64,000 nt of DNA from Olsenella uli (GCF_016899935.1 NZ_JACJJK010000002.1:186001-250000); one strand, 5' to 3'; positions 7,962-18,398 are shown, counted from the stretch's first letter. Notes: generated by a model not told the origin, from the sequence alone. Numbers and translations are program-made.

Positions 7962-10445
7962 CTACTCGTTGTCGCCCGCGGTCATCTGCGTGGCGCTCAC
8001 GGCGTCGTCGGCGTCGGAGGCGTCACGCCACTTCCAGTCGGTGAACGCCGGGTGGTCGTAGCCGTTGTCGACGGCGAACTGGAAGGCGTCGAGACGGAAC
8101 TGCTCCCACTCCGCGATCTGGTCGGCCCACTTCTCGGCGTCGACCATGCGCAGCGCGTCGGCGGCCAGCGCCCAGCGGTCCATGTCGTTCACGCGGACCA
8201 TGTCGAACGGCGTGGTCGTGGAGCCCTGCTCCTTGTAGCCGTGGACGTTGAAGTTGTCGTGGTTCGGACGACCCCAGATGAGGCGGCGGATTGTGCCGGG
8301 GTACGCGTGGAACGCAAAGAGGACGGGCTTGTCGGCCGTGAAGAGCTCGACGAACTTCTCGTCGGACATGGCGCGGTCGTTCTCGGAGGCGTTTTGGATG
8401 CTGAGCAGATCGACGACGTTGACCAGGCGCACCTTGACGCCGAGCTTGTCGAGCAGGTCGAGCGCGGCCATGGCCTCGCCGGTGGGGACGTCGCCGCAGC
8501 AGGCGAGCACGACGTCGGGCTCCTCGCCGTCGGCGGTGTTGGAGGCCCACTTCCACTCGGCGGCACCGGCGGCGAGCTCCTCACGCGCCTCGTCGAGCGT
8601 GAGCCACGTCGGCGCGGGCTGCTTGCCGGCGAAGATCGCGTTCACGCAGTTGGTGGACTTGTAGGCGCGCTCGGCGACGGCCAGCAGCAGGTTGGCGTCG
8701 GCCGGGTAGTAGATGTTCACCACGTGGTCGTTGTTGAAGTTCTTGTTGAGAAGAACGTCGACGAAGCCGGGGTCCTGGTGGGAGAAGCCGTTGTGGTCCT
8801 GGCGCCAGACGTGGCTGGAGAGCAGCATGTTGAGGCCGGAGATCGGAGCACGCCAGTCAATGTGGCGCACGGTCGCCTCGAGCCACTTGCAGTGCTGGTT
8901 GACCATGGAGTCGACAATGTGGACGAACGACTCGTAGGAGCTCCAGAGGCCGTTGCGACCAGTGAGGATGTAGCCCTCGAGCAGGCCCTCGCACTGGTGC
9001 TCGGAGAGCTGCTCGATAATGTTGCCGACGGGCGAGAGGTGCTCGTCGTTGGCGGGGTCGTCGTAGTCGCCCTCGCCGACGCCGAACCACTGCTTGTCCG
9101 TCACCTGGTAGGACGGCTGCAGGCGGTTGGAGGCCGTCTCGTCCGGGCCGAAGATGCGGAAGGACTCGCGGTTGTTGTTGATGAGCTCGGCCGTGTACTC
9201 GCCGAGGACGCGCGTGGCCTCCACGGCGCCGAAGCCGTGGCCCTTCTCGGCGACCGGCACCTCGTACTTGCGGGTGTCGGGCAGGGTGAGCTCGTTGCGG
9301 ATCAGGCCGCCGTTGGCGTTGGGGTTGGCGCCGATGCGCAGCTCGCCCTTGGGCATCCAGTCGTTGACCTCGGGACGGATGGCGCCCTTCTCGTCAAAGA
9401 GCTCCTCGGGCTTGTAGGACTCCATCCAGCCCTTGAGGACCTGGAAGTGGGCCTCGGTGTCGCGCGCGGAGGCCAGCGGCACCTGGTGCGCGCGCCAGGA
9501 GCCCTCGGTCTTCTTGCCGTCGATCATCTTGGGGCATGTCCAGCCCTTGGGGGTGCGGAAGACGATCATCGGGTAGAACGGGCGCGAGGCCTCGCCGGCG
9601 GCGGCGCGACGCTTGATGTCGCAGATCTCGTCGAAGACGGCCTCGAGCAGCGCCGCGAAGCGACGGTGGATCGAGGAGTGGTCCTCGTCGTCGAAGCCGG
9701 CGACGAAGTTGTAGGGGTGGTAGCCCATGCCACGGAAGAACTCGTCGCGCTCGGCGTCGGAGATGCGGGCGAGGATCGTGGGGTTGGCGATCTTGTAGCC
9801 GTTGAGGTGCAGGATCGGCAGGACGATGCCGTCGGTCAGCGGGTCCATGAACTTGTTGGTCTGCCAGGACGTGGCGAGCGGGCCCGTCTCGGCCTCGCCG
9901 TCGCCCACGACGGCCACCGCGAGCAGGCTCGGGTTGTCGAGCACCGCGCCGTAGGCGTGGGAGAGCGTGTAGCCGAGCTCGCCGCCCTCGTGGATGGAGC
10001 CGGGGGTCTCGGGCGCGTAGTGGCTGGGGATGCCGCCGGGGTAGGAGAACTGGCGGAAGAACTTCTGGAGGCCGGCCTCGTCGTCGGTGATGTCGGGGCG
10101 CACCTCGCGGTAGGTGCCGTCAAGCAGGCTCTGCGCGGTGCCGGCCGGGCCGCCGTGACCGGGGCCCATCAGGAAGATCGCGTTCTGCTGGTGGTCGGCG
10201 ATGAGGCGGTTCACGTGACCAAAGAGGAAGTTGATGCCCGGCGTGGTGCCCCAGTGGCCCACGAGGCGGTGCTTGACGTCCTCGCGCGAGAAGCCCTCGC
10301 GCATGAGCGGGTTGGAGCGGAGGTAAATCTGGCCCACGGAGAGGTAGTTCGCGGTGCGCCAGTAGCGGTCGACGCCCTTGAGCTCCTCCTCGGAGACGGG
10401 GCCCTCCATCTTCTTCCACGGGGTTCCGATGACGGGGTTTGCCAT
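7962..10445 (-). CDS. xfp: xylulose-5-phosphate/fructose-6-phosphate phosphoketolase
   Basis: An 827-residue thiamine-diphosphate enzyme of usual family length, starting [10 protein letters not shown]. The phosphoketolase signatures [10 protein letters not shown] and the TPP-binding GDGEAETGP are present, followed by the XFP C-terminal domain. It cleaves xylulose-5-P (or fructose-6-P) with phosphate to acetyl-P plus glyceraldehyde-3-P (or erythrose-4-P), giving ATP through acetate kinase. The ATG at 10445 has an AAGGGAC site; a longer in-frame reading from 10484 is less likely. It lies downstream of araD on the same strand with its own 199-bp leader containing TGTTTA repeats, so it probably has its own promoter and completes arabinose catabolism. 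Confidence 0.96.
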   Translation of the reverse strand: MANPVIGTPWKKMEGPVSEEELKGVDRYWRTANYLSVGQIYLRSNPLMREGFSREDVKHRLVGHWGTTPGINFLFGHVNRLIADHQQNAIFLMGPGHGGPAGTAQSLLDGTYREVRPDITDDEAGLQKFFRQFSYPGGIPSHYAPETPGSIHEGGELGYTLSHAYGAVLDNPSLLAVAVVGDGEAETGPLATSWQTNKFMDPLTDGIVLPILHLNGYKIANPTILARISDAERDEFFRGMGYHPYNFVAGFDDEDHSSIHRRFAALLEAVFDEICDIKRRAAAGEASRPFYPMIVFRTPKGWTCPKMIDGKKTEGSWRAHQVPLASARDTEAHFQVLKGWMESYKPEELFDEKGAIRPEVNDWMPKGELRIGANPNANGGLIRNELTLPDTRKYEVPVAEKGHGFGAVEATRVLGEYTAELINNNRESFRIFGPDETASNRLQPSYQVTDKQWFGVGEGDYDDPANDEHLSPVGNIIEQLSEHQCEGLLEGYILTGRNGLWSSYESFVHIVDSMVNQHCKWLEATVRHIDWRAPISGLNMLLSSHVWRQDHNGFSHQDPGFVDVLLNKNFNNDHVVNIYYPADANLLLAVAERAYKSTNCVNAIFAGKQPAPTWLTLDEAREELAAGAAEWKWASNTADGEEPDVVLACCGDVPTGEAMAALDLLDKLGVKVRLVNVVDLLSIQNASENDRAMSDEKFVELFTADKPVLFAFHAYPGTIRRLIWGRPNHDNFNVHGYKEQGSTTTPFDMVRVNDMDRWALAADALRMVDAEKWADQIAEWEQFRLDAFQFAVDNGYDHPAFTDWKWRDASDADDAVSATQMTAGDNE

Positions 10446-10485
10446 GCTGCGTCCCTTCTCTCTGTGGGCACACCTTGTGTCCACA

Positions 10486-10571
10486 TGTTTAGGTTCTGTT
10501 TTTACTCGCTCTACATCAGTATAAGACGAAAAATCTTGTACTTCTTGGCTTTTTTGTTTAGCAAGTGTTTA
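10486..10571 (-). promoter_or_regulatory. xfp control region with TGTTTA direct repeats
   Basis: TGTTTA occurs at 10555 and 10566 (11 bp apart), and TGTTTA/TGTTTT occurs at 10486 and 10497 (again 11 bp apart). Between the pairs is a minus-strand TATACT (10518-10523) that could be a -10 box. The same boxes occur upstream of the arabinose transporter. A shared regulator is inferred. Confidence 0.45.
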
Positions 10572-10644
10572 GTAGCGGATTACGCCGATGCGCCCTCCCG
10601 GGAACCATCCGGGTGGGGCACGGGTGATGTCTCACCGTACTTGC

Positions 10645-11355
10645 TTAGTGCGCGCCGCCCTGGCCGTAGTAGGCGTTGGGGCCATGCTTGCGCATGTAGT
10701 GCTTGTCCTGCAGGTACTGCGGGGCGGGCTCCACATCGTGGTTCAGCGCCTCGGTGCGCGTGGCCATCTTGGCGACCTCCTCGAGCACCACCGCGTGGTA
10801 GACGGCCTGCGCGGCGTCCTTGCCCCACGAGAAGGGCCCGTGGTTGCGCACGAGGACCGCCGGCACGGCCACCGGGTCCATGCCGCGCTCCTCGAAGCCC
10901 TCCACGATGACCTTGCCGGTGTTGAGCTCGTAGGCCTCCTCGATCTCGGCCTCGGTGAGCCCACGCATGCAGGGCACGGGACCGTAGAAGTAGTCGGCGT
11001 GCGTGGTGCCGTAGGCGGGCACGTCGCGGCCGGCCTGCGCCCAGGACACCGCCCAGGAGGAGTGGGTGTGGACGACGCCGCCGATCTTGTCGCCCCACTT
11101 CTGATAGAGATAGGCGTGGGTCGGCGTGTCGGAGGAGGGGTTGAGGTCGCCCTCGACGACCTTGCCCTCCAGGTCGCACACCACCATGGACTCCGGAGAG
11201 AGCTCGTCGTAGTCCACGCCGGACGGCTTGATCACAAAGAGGCCGCTCTCACGGTCGAACTCGGAGGCGTTGCCCCAGGTGAAGACCACCAGGCCGTGCT
11301 TGGGAAGGTCCATGTTGGCCTCGTAGACCTTCTCGCGAAGCTCCTTGAGCATCAT
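10645..11355 (-). CDS. araD: L-ribulose-5-phosphate 4-epimerase
   Basis: A 236-residue class II aldolase/epimerase that converts L-ribulose-5-P to D-xylulose-5-P, using a Zn2+ held by histidines. The HTHSSW motif and a second His pair (THADYFYG) are visible, with NHGPFSWG nearer the C-terminus. It starts at tandem ATGs (11355, 11352) behind GGAG. It is the third ara catabolic gene, 56 bp after araB, with a strong stem-loop in the gap. Its product is the direct substrate of the downstream phosphoketolase. Confidence 0.93.
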   Translation of the reverse strand: MMLKELREKVYEANMDLPKHGLVVFTWGNASEFDRESGLFVIKPSGVDYDELSPESMVVCDLEGKVVEGDLNPSSDTPTHAYLYQKWGDKIGGVVHTHSSWAVSWAQAGRDVPAYGTTHADYFYGPVPCMRGLTEAEIEEAYELNTGKVIVEGFEERGMDPVAVPAVLVRNHGPFSWGKDAAQAVYHAVVLEEVAKMATRTEALNHDVEPAPQYLQDKHYMRKHGPNAYYGQGGAH

Positions 11356-11377
11356 GTTCTGACTCCAGTCTCTCGAC

Positions 11378-11400
11378 GGGGCGGGGGATGCCCCCGCCCC
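11378..11400 (-). terminator. araB-araD intergenic stem-loop
   Basis: A perfect 10-bp G+C stem (GGGGCGGGGG / CCCCCGCCCC) with a 3-base loop lies between araB and araD. It could attenuate read-through, or protect upstream mRNA 3' ends, and so set gene ratios; no T-run follows. Confidence 0.5.
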
Positions 11401-11411
11401 TGCGTGGTGAA

Positions 11412-13022
11412 CTACGCGGTGAAGGCGGCCTCGGCGGCCTTCTCGGCCTCGTTGGCCTTGCGGAACGCGGCCAGGAACGCGCGGTAGCCCTCGACGTCGG
11501 CGGCGTCGGGCTCGAGCGTCGTACCCTCCATGTCGGCGAAGACCTTGTTGGTCAGGTAGTCCGCCAGGGACTCCCCCTCCTCGTGGCGCGCCATGTAGGC
11601 GGCGGCGACGGCCTGGCCCCAGGCGCCGCCCTCGCCGGCGGTGGCCATGACGGTCACGGGTGCCTCGAGCGCGGCGGCGAGCAGGCTCTGGGCGACCTTC
11701 GGCGTCTTGAAGATGCCGCCGTGGCCGTAGAGCTTGTCGATCTTCACGTCCTCTGCGCGCAGGGCCTCGTTGCCGGCGGCCAGCGCCCCGAAGGCGGCCA
11801 TGATGTTCATGCGCATGAAGTTGGCGATCGAGAAGTTCGCGTTCTGGCCGCGGACCACGAGCGGGTAGCCTGTCTGGACGCCCATGACCGTCTCGCCCGA
11901 GATGAACGGGATGGAGACGAGGCCGCCAGCGTCCTTGTCGCCTGCGAGCGCGGCGTTGAAGAGCTTGACGTAGACCTCGCCCTTGTCGAGCTTCTGGCCC
12001 ATGAGCTCGGAGAAGTCGCAGAGCAGGTCGACCCAGTCGTTGATGTCGGAGGTGCAGTTGTTGCAGTGGACCATCGCCACCGGGTCGCCAACGGGCGTGG
12101 TCACGAGGTCGATCTCCGGCACGGTGGCGTCCTTGAGCGCGTGCTCGAGCACGACCATCGAGAAGACCGAGGTGCCCGCAGAGACGTTGCCGGTGCGCGG
12201 CGCCACGGAGTTGGTGGCGATCATGCCGGTGCCGGCGTCGCCCTCGGGCGGGCAGAGCGGGCAGCCCGGCTCGAGGTCGCCCTCGGCGTCGAGAAGCGCG
12301 GCGCCCTCGGCGGTGAGGTGCCCGGCGCACTCCCCCGCCACCAAGATCTTGGGCAGCAGGTCCTCGACCTTCCAGACCACGCCCTTGGAGGCGACGAGCT
12401 CGTCGAACTTGGCGACCATGGCCGCGTCGTAGTCGTGGGTCTCGGAGTCGATCGGGAACATGCCCGAGGCGTCGCCGATCGAGAGGACCTTCTCGCCCGT
12501 GAGGCGCCAGTGCGCGTAGCCGGCGAGCGTCGTGAAGAAGGCGATGTGGGGCACGTGCTCCTCGCCGTTCAGGACGGCCTGGTAGATGTGGGAGACGCTC
12601 CAGCGCTCGGGCGTATGGAACGCGAAGAGCTCGGAGAGCTCGTGGGCCGCCTGCGTCGTGGTGGTGTTGCGCCAGGTGCGGAACGGCACGAGCAGGTTGC
12701 CGTCCGCGTCGAAGGGCAGGTAGCCGTGCATCATGGCGGAGATGCCGAGGGCGCCCACGCGCTTGAGCGTGACGCCGTACTTCTCGGCCACGTCCCGCTT
12801 CATGGACGCGTACGCGGCGGCGAGGCCCGCGAAGATCTCGTCGTCACCGTAGGTCCAGTAGCCGTCGACCAGGGAGTTCTCCCAGTCGAAGGCGCCGATG
12901 GCGATCGGCTCGTTGTCGGAGCCCACGAGCACCGCCTTTATGCGCGTGGAGCCGTACTCGATGCCCAGCGCGGTGGCGCCGGACTCGATGTCGGCGACGA
13001 TCTGTTCTTTGGTGAGTGCCAT
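11412..13022 (-). CDS. araB: ribulokinase (FGGY family)
   Basis: A 536-residue carbohydrate kinase of the FGGY family, with the N-terminal phosphate-binding motif IEYGSTRIKAVLVG and a C-terminal ATP-binding lobe (GEGGAWGQAVAAAY). Position between araA and araD identifies the substrate as L-ribulose. Length and gene order (araA-araB-araD) fit. The start ATG at 13022 is preceded by AAGGAG. A REP-like hairpin lies in the gap to araA. Confidence 0.93.
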   Translation of the reverse strand: MALTKEQIVADIESGATALGIEYGSTRIKAVLVGSDNEPIAIGAFDWENSLVDGYWTYGDDEIFAGLAAAYASMKRDVAEKYGVTLKRVGALGISAMMHGYLPFDADGNLLVPFRTWRNTTTTQAAHELSELFAFHTPERWSVSHIYQAVLNGEEHVPHIAFFTTLAGYAHWRLTGEKVLSIGDASGMFPIDSETHDYDAAMVAKFDELVASKGVVWKVEDLLPKILVAGECAGHLTAEGAALLDAEGDLEPGCPLCPPEGDAGTGMIATNSVAPRTGNVSAGTSVFSMVVLEHALKDATVPEIDLVTTPVGDPVAMVHCNNCTSDINDWVDLLCDFSELMGQKLDKGEVYVKLFNAALAGDKDAGGLVSIPFISGETVMGVQTGYPLVVRGQNANFSIANFMRMNIMAAFGALAAGNEALRAEDVKIDKLYGHGGIFKTPKVAQSLLAAALEAPVTVMATAGEGGAWGQAVAAAYMARHEEGESLADYLTNKVFADMEGTTLEPDAADVEGYRAFLAAFRKANEAEKAAEAAFTA

Positions 13023-13054
13023 GTTCTCTCCTTGTTACGTGGACGCGGCCGCGA

Positions 13055-13083
13055 CGTGGAAAAGGGGCTGTCCCTTTTCCACG
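13055..13083. repeat. REP-like palindrome, GGGGCTGTCCC core
   Basis: Perfect 12-bp arms CGTGGAAAAGGG / CCCTTTTCCACG with a 5-base loop, placed immediately after the araA stop. The same sequence with one mismatch occurs at 33711-33738. Confidence 0.65.
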
Positions 13084-14580
13084 CTAGCGGTAGCAGACCT
13101 CGCCGAGCATGAGGTCGCGCTTGAAGTCGCGGATGGTGGTGTCGGCGTCGATGACCACGCTCTCGACGCCCATCGCGTCCGCCCAGTCGACCATCTGGTC
13201 GGCCGTGAGGTCGTAGGACATCGCGGTGTGGTGGGCGCCGCCGGCGTAGATCCAGGCCTCGGTGCCGATCTTGAGGTTGGGGCGCGGGGTCCAGAACACG
13301 GTGCCGGTGGGCAGCATCGGCATGGGCTTCTCGACCTTCTTGCAGTCGACCTCCTGGATGATCAGGCGGAAGCGGTTGCCGAGGTCGATCAGGGACGTGG
13401 CGATGGCCGGGCCGGTCTTGGCGGTGAAGATCAGGCGCGCGGGGTCCTCGCGGTCGCCCATAGAGAGCGGCGTCGCGCGGATGGAGACCGTGCCCTCGGC
13501 GACGGACGGGTCGACCTCGGCCATGTGGGACTCGAGGATGCCCTCCTTGCCCGGGACCAGGTTGTAGGTGTAGTCCTCCATGAGGGCGGAGCCCTTGGCG
13601 GATGCGTCGCCGGCGGTCATGGCCTTCATGAGGCGCACCATCGCCGGGGTCTTCCAGTCGCCCTCCGGGCCAAAGCCGTAGCCCTTCTGCATGAGGCGCT
13701 GGATGGCCAGCGACGGCAGCTGCTTGAGGCCGCCGAGGTCGCCGAAGTGGTCGGAGAAGGCGTTGTAGTTGTGCTCCACGAGGAAGCGCTCGATGCCGAT
13801 CTCCTGGGCCGCCTGGACCTCCACGTGACGGCGGAACTCCTCGGGGTCGCGGCCGTCGAGCACGAGCTGGTAGGTGTCGTAGTACTCGTCGGTGAGGGCC
13901 TTGACCTCGGCCGGCGTGACCGCCTCGACGTAGGGCACGAGCTCGTTCACGGGCCAGGCGTCCACGGTCCAGCCAAAGACCTGCTGCGCCTCGACCTTGT
14001 CGCCGTCGGTGACCGCGACGTTGCGCATCGTGTCCGCGAAGCGGCAGACGCGGATGTTGCGGGACTCGTTGACGCCCACCGCCACGCGCATCCACTGGCC
14101 GAGCTCGGCGAGGACCGCCTCGTCCTTCCAGTAGCCAAAGACCACCTTGTGGTTCCAGCGCATGCGGGCGAAGATGTGCCCGAGCTCGCGCTCGCCGTGG
14201 GCGGCCTGGTTCTCGTTCATGAAGTCCATGTCGATGGTGTCGTACGGGATCTCCTCGTTGTACTGCGTCGCGAACTGGCACAGCGGCTTGCGCAGGTCCG
14301 TGAGGCCCGCGATGTAGTTCTTGGACGGGGAGAAGGTGTGCGCCCAGGTGATGATGCCGGCGCACTCGGGGTCCATGTTGGCCTCGTTGAACGTCGCCTT
14401 GATCACGTCGCTCGTGAGCAGGTTGGGCTTGAGCACGACCTCGTAGGGGATCTTGTCGGAGGCGTTGAGCGCCGCGACGACCTCGGCGGAGTGCTCGGCG
14501 ACGTGACGCAGCACCTCGTCTCCGTAGAGGTCCTGGGTGCACGGGCAGAAGTAGAAGCGGTACCTCTTGATCTCAAGCAT
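13084..14580 (-). CDS. araA: L-arabinose isomerase
   Basis: A 498-residue L-arabinose isomerase that interconverts L-arabinose and L-ribulose, Mn2+-dependent in the family. Recognisable stretches include WAHTFSPSKNYIAG, the N-terminal fold, and the conserved HHTAMSYDL near the C-terminus. Length is typical. It is the first catabolic gene after the sugar transporter, 167 bp downstream, with a G+C-rich stem-loop in the gap. The ATG at 14580 has AAAGGAC upstream. Confidence 0.95.
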   Translation of the reverse strand: MLEIKRYRFYFCPCTQDLYGDEVLRHVAEHSAEVVAALNASDKIPYEVVLKPNLLTSDVIKATFNEANMDPECAGIITWAHTFSPSKNYIAGLTDLRKPLCQFATQYNEEIPYDTIDMDFMNENQAAHGERELGHIFARMRWNHKVVFGYWKDEAVLAELGQWMRVAVGVNESRNIRVCRFADTMRNVAVTDGDKVEAQQVFGWTVDAWPVNELVPYVEAVTPAEVKALTDEYYDTYQLVLDGRDPEEFRRHVEVQAAQEIGIERFLVEHNYNAFSDHFGDLGGLKQLPSLAIQRLMQKGYGFGPEGDWKTPAMVRLMKAMTAGDASAKGSALMEDYTYNLVPGKEGILESHMAEVDPSVAEGTVSIRATPLSMGDREDPARLIFTAKTGPAIATSLIDLGNRFRLIIQEVDCKKVEKPMPMLPTGTVFWTPRPNLKIGTEAWIYAGGAHHTAMSYDLTADQMVDWADAMGVESVVIDADTTIRDFKRDLMLGEVCYR

Positions 14581-14664
14581 GCCTTGTCCTTTCCTGAGGC
14601 GGGAGGGCGCTCACGCGCCGGTCGAGATGCGCGTGGGCCGCGCGACGCCCCCGTTACCCTTAGA

Positions 14665-14690
14665 CCCCGCCCCGGAAGACCGGGGCGGGG
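14665..14690 (-). terminator. transporter-araA intergenic stem-loop
   Basis: A perfect 11-bp stem (CCCCGCCCCGG / CCGGGGCGGGG) with a 4-base loop lies between the last transporter gene and araA. It is a likely partial terminator or processing signal separating transport from catabolism. Confidence 0.5.
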
Positions 14691-14747
14691 CACGGGGAGG
14701 GAAGGGGGACGCCCCGAGGGCGAGGCGTCACCCGGGGAACCGATCCG

Positions 14748-15782
14748 TCACTCGACCTGCTTCTTGCGGGCCAGGACGATGCTCTGGATGACCAGGAACA
14801 GGCAGATCATCGCGGCGACGGTAATCTTGGACCACCAGGCGTCGGAGAAGCCGGCGGAGGAGACGATGTTCTGGATGGTGCCGAGGGACAGCACGCCGAA
14901 GAACGTGCCGATGATGTTGCCCACGCCGCCGGAGAGCATCGTGCCGCCGATGATGGACGCCGCGATGGCGTTCATCTCCATGCCGTCGGCGTTGGTGACG
15001 GCGCCGGAGGCGGAGTGCATGATGTAGACGTAGCCGGCGATGCCCGCGAGGACGCCGCTGATCAGGTGCGCGAGGAACAGCGAGCGCTTGGTGTTGATGC
15101 CGAGCATGAGGGCGCTCTGGCGGTTGCCGCCGAGGGCGTAGAAGCTGCGGCCCAGGCTCGTCCAGCGCAGCAGCACGAAGGCCAGGATCACGAGGATGAG
15201 CGCCACGGCGACGCCGATCTCCATGTAGGCCGGCGTGAAGTTGCCGGAGTTGTTGAGCGACCCGAGGAACGGAATCGTGATGCGGGTGTCCTTGAGGGCG
15301 AGAAATGCCTCGTTCTGGACGTTGAACGGCTCGGCGTGGATGATCGTGGTCAGGCCGCGCGCGAAGAACATGCCCGCCAGCGTGACGATGAACGGCTGGA
15401 TCTCCAGATACGCCACCAGGAAGCCCTGGATCACGCCGAACGCGAGGCCGATGCCCAGCGCGATGGCGAGCGCCGTGACGGGGTCGCCGCCCATGTAGTC
15501 GAGGTTCACCGCGCAGCACATGGTCACAAGGCCCACGACGCCGCCGACGGAGATGTCGATGCTGCCGCAGATCATGACGATCGAGAGGCCGATGGCCGTG
15601 ATGATGAGCGACGCGTTGGTGTTGAGGATGTTGAAGAACGTCTGCCACTTCAGGAAGCCCCTGCCCAGGCCAAACATGGCAAAGAGGTACATGAGGGCAA
15701 AGACGACGATCGTGATGGTGAGCAGGAGGTTGGTGTCGGTGATGCTGCGCTTGCCGACGGCTTTCTTCTTGAGGTCCGCCAT
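14748..15782 (-). CDS. sugar ABC transporter permease (YjfF-like)
   Basis: A 344-residue BPD_transp_2 membrane protein with multiple hydrophobic segments, in the family of the E. coli galactofuranose permease YjfF (IDISVGGVVGLVTM, GTMLSGGVGNIIGT, WWSKITVAAM). It starts one base after the previous permease stop (ATG at 15782), so the two are translationally coupled. Having two permeases with one ATPase and one binding protein matches the YtfQRT-YjfF type. Linkage to araABD points to L-arabinose, perhaps the furanose form; this substrate is inferred. Confidence 0.85.
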   Translation of the reverse strand: MADLKKKAVGKRSITDTNLLLTITIVVFALMYLFAMFGLGRGFLKWQTFFNILNTNASLIITAIGLSIVMICGSIDISVGGVVGLVTMCCAVNLDYMGGDPVTALAIALGIGLAFGVIQGFLVAYLEIQPFIVTLAGMFFARGLTTIIHAEPFNVQNEAFLALKDTRITIPFLGSLNNSGNFTPAYMEIGVAVALILVILAFVLLRWTSLGRSFYALGGNRQSALMLGINTKRSLFLAHLISGVLAGIAGYVYIMHSASGAVTNADGMEMNAIAASIIGGTMLSGGVGNIIGTFFGVLSLGTIQNIVSSAGFSDAWWSKITVAAMICLFLVIQSIVLARKKQVE

Positions 15783-15783
15783 C

Positions 15784-16884
15784 TTACTTCGCCACCTCCA
15801 CTTCACTGTTCTTGGGCGCGCGGATCTTCTTCCAGAACGCGGAGAGCTTGGCGCGCACGACCGGGGCGCTCAGCACCACGAGCACGATGACGACGACGGC
15901 CTTGTACGCCGGCAGGGCGGCGGAGGCGACGTTGAACTTGTAGAGCGTGGTGGTGAGGAACTGGATGATGTAGGCGCCGAGGATGGAGGAGCCCATGTTG
16001 AACTTGCCGCCGGAGAGCGCGTTGCCGCCCAGGGCGACGGCCAGGATGGCGTCCATCTCGATGTCGGCCGCGATCGTCTGGTAGTTGATCGTGTTGAGGC
16101 GGCTCACCTTGATGAGGGCGGCGACGGCCACGCACACGCCGAGGATGACGAAGGTCAGCCACTTGATGAACGTGGGGTTGAGGCCGTTCAGGCGAGAGGC
16201 CCGCTCGTTGATGCCCACGGACTGGACGTAGAGGCCCAGGCTCGTGAACTTGAGCACGAGGAAGATGATCACGAAGCACGCGATGGCGATGAAGCACGGC
16301 GTGGGGATGGGGATCCCGGGGATGAACCCGCCGAAGATGCCGAAGCCGGAGTCGGTCGGGATGATCGGGAGCTGGTTGTTGTTGATCCACGCGGCGATGG
16401 AACGGCCGGCCGTGTAGAGGATCAGCGTCGCGACCATCGGCTGGACCTTGAAGATGGCCACCATCACGCCGTTGAAGGCGCCGCAGAGCATGGCCACGAG
16501 CACGCCCACCAGAAACGCCACGATGATGGGAACCGCGAGCGTGTCGGGGTGGATGTTGCCGCCGCAGAGCATGGCGAGCATGGCCGAGCCGGCCACGGCG
16601 ATCGTGGCGCCGACGGAGATGTCCTGCCCGCCGGTGGCCGCCGTGACGAGCGTCATGCCGATCGCCAGGATGGCGAGCTCGGAGCCGTTGTTGAGAATCG
16701 AGATGAGCTGGCCCGAGAGAACCGGGTTGCCCGCGCTGTCCTGTCCGAGCGAAATGGCGAAGAACGACGGGTCAGCAATGAGGTTGAACAGCACGAGCGC
16801 GAGAAGCGCCGCGATCGGGATGATCATCTGGCTGTGCAGCAGCCGCTTGAAGAAGTTGCCCTCCTTGTTCTTCTCGATCGTCAC
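15784..16884 (-). CDS. sugar ABC transporter permease (YtfT-like)
   Basis: A 366-residue BPD_transp_2 permease with about ten hydrophobic segments and the conserved GQDISVGATIAVAG loop. It overlaps the ATPase stop by 4 bp (ATGA) and lies one base before the second permease, giving a tight operon. The N-terminus (MTIEKN) contains a CGAGAAGAAC motif copy. It pairs with the YjfF-like permease as a heterodimeric channel, by analogy to galactofuranose systems. Confidence 0.87.
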   Translation of the reverse strand: MTIEKNKEGNFFKRLLHSQMIIPIAALLALVLFNLIADPSFFAISLGQDSAGNPVLSGQLISILNNGSELAILAIGMTLVTAATGGQDISVGATIAVAGSAMLAMLCGGNIHPDTLAVPIIVAFLVGVLVAMLCGAFNGVMVAIFKVQPMVATLILYTAGRSIAAWINNNQLPIIPTDSGFGIFGGFIPGIPIPTPCFIAIACFVIIFLVLKFTSLGLYVQSVGINERASRLNGLNPTFIKWLTFVILGVCVAVAALIKVSRLNTINYQTIAADIEMDAILAVALGGNALSGGKFNMGSSILGAYIIQFLTTTLYKFNVASAALPAYKAVVVIVLVVLSAPVVRAKLSAFWKKIRAPKNSEVEVAK

Positions 16885-18398
16885 TTTGCCTCACCTCCCG
16901 CGATGGTGCTCATGATCTTGTTCTGGTTGAGGTCGGAGCCCGTGAGCTCGCCCACGACGTGGCGGTCGCGCATGACGACGAGCCTGGAGCAGGTGCGGAT
17001 CATCTCGTCGAGCTCGGAGGAGATGAACGTGACGCTCATGCCCTCGGAGGCGAGCTGGAGCACCAGCTTCTGGATGTCGACCTTGGTGCCGATGTCGATG
17101 CCGCGCGTGGGCTCGTCCAGAATCAGGTAGTCCGGGTGCGTGAAGAGCCAGCGCGCCAGGATGACCTTCTGCTGGTTGCCGCCGGACAGCGACGCGATCG
17201 GGGTGTCGGCGGAGGCCGTCTTGATGTCGAGGAGCTTGATGTACTCGTCGGCGATCTTGTAGGTCTCGGCCTTGGAGAAGGGCTTCAGGAAGCCGCGGAG
17301 CACCTGCGCCGCGAGGATGATGTTCTCGCGGACGGAGAGGTCGCCGATGATGCCGTCGCCCTTGCGGTCCTCGGGCAGGTAGGCGATGCCGTTTTTCATG
17401 GCGTCGAGCGGCTTGGAGATCTTGACGTCCTTGCCGGCCTTCTTGGTCTTGCCGCCCGTCACGTGGTCGGCGCCGAAGATGGCGCGCACGCACTCGGAGC
17501 GCCCGGAGCCGAGAAGACCCGTGAAGCCCGTGACCTCGCCCTTCTTGACGTGGAAGTCGAAGGGGTAGACGGCCGCGTTGCTCTTGAGGCCCTCGGCCTC
17601 GTAGACGAGCTCGTTGGCGTCCTCGCCGGAGTAGGTGGTGTAGTCGCCCTTGATGTCGGCCATGTCGTCCATCTGCTTGCCGAGCATGGCGGCGACGAGG
17701 TCGACGCGCGGCATCTTCTCGATCTCGTACTCGCCGACGAGCTGGCCGTCGCGCATGACCGTGATGCGGTCGCAGATCTCATAGACCTGGTCGAGGAAGT
17801 GCGTGACGAAGATGATGCCGACGCCGCGCTCCTTGAGCTGCCGCATCATGCCGAAGAGCTTCTCGACCTCGGACTCGTCGAGCGACGAGGTCGGCTCGTC
17901 GAGGATGAGGACCTTGCAGTCCATGTCCACCGCGCGGGCGATGGCCACCATCTGCTGCATGGCGATCGAGCAGCTGCCGAGCTGCTGCTTGGCGCTCACG
18001 GGGATGCCGAGGTTCTGGAGGATCTTGTCCGCGTCCGCGTACATCTTCTTCCAGTTCTCGGTCTTCTTGTGGCCGCGGCCGATGTACATGTTCTCCGCCA
18101 CCGTGAGGTTGGGGCAGAGCGTGATCTCCTGGTACACGGTGGCGATGCCCAGGTCCTGGGCGTCCTGGGGCGAGCGGATGGAGACGGCGCCGTCATGGCC
18201 CTCCAGGTAGATGTCACCGCCGTCCTTCTCGTACACGCCGGTCAGAACCTTGATGAGCGTGGACTTGCCCGCGCCGTTCTCGCCCATGAGGGCATGGACC
18301 TCGCCCGGGCGGAGCGTGAAGTCGACGTTCTGCAGCGCCTTCACGCCTGGGAAGTACTTGCAGATGCCCCGCATCTCAACAAGATGGTTCTCGTTCAC
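16881..18398 (-). CDS. sugar ABC transporter ATP-binding protein (two ABC domains)
   Basis: A 505-residue RbsA/MglA/YtfR-type ATPase with two fused nucleotide-binding domains. The first has Walker A GENGAGKST (about residue 38). The second has a degenerate P-loop (GLLGSGRSE) and an intact signature LSGGNQQKV with Walker B YLILDEPTRG. This asymmetry is normal for the family. It overlaps the next permease by 4 bp. A hairpin precedes it in the gap after the binding-protein gene. Confidence 0.92.
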   Translation of the reverse strand: MNENHLVEMRGICKYFPGVKALQNVDFTLRPGEVHALMGENGAGKSTLIKVLTGVYEKDGGDIYLEGHDGAVSIRSPQDAQDLGIATVYQEITLCPNLTVAENMYIGRGHKKTENWKKMYADADKILQNLGIPVSAKQQLGSCSIAMQQMVAIARAVDMDCKVLILDEPTSSLDESEVEKLFGMMRQLKERGVGIIFVTHFLDQVYEICDRITVMRDGQLVGEYEIEKMPRVDLVAAMLGKQMDDMADIKGDYTTYSGEDANELVYEAEGLKSNAAVYPFDFHVKKGEVTGFTGLLGSGRSECVRAIFGADHVTGGKTKKAGKDVKISKPLDAMKNGIAYLPEDRKGDGIIGDLSVRENIILAAQVLRGFLKPFSKAETYKIADEYIKLLDIKTASADTPIASLSGGNQQKVILARWLFTHPDYLILDEPTRGIDIGTKVDIQKLVLQLASEGMSVTFISSELDEMIRTCSRLVVMRDRHVVGELTGSDLNQNKIMSTIAGGEAK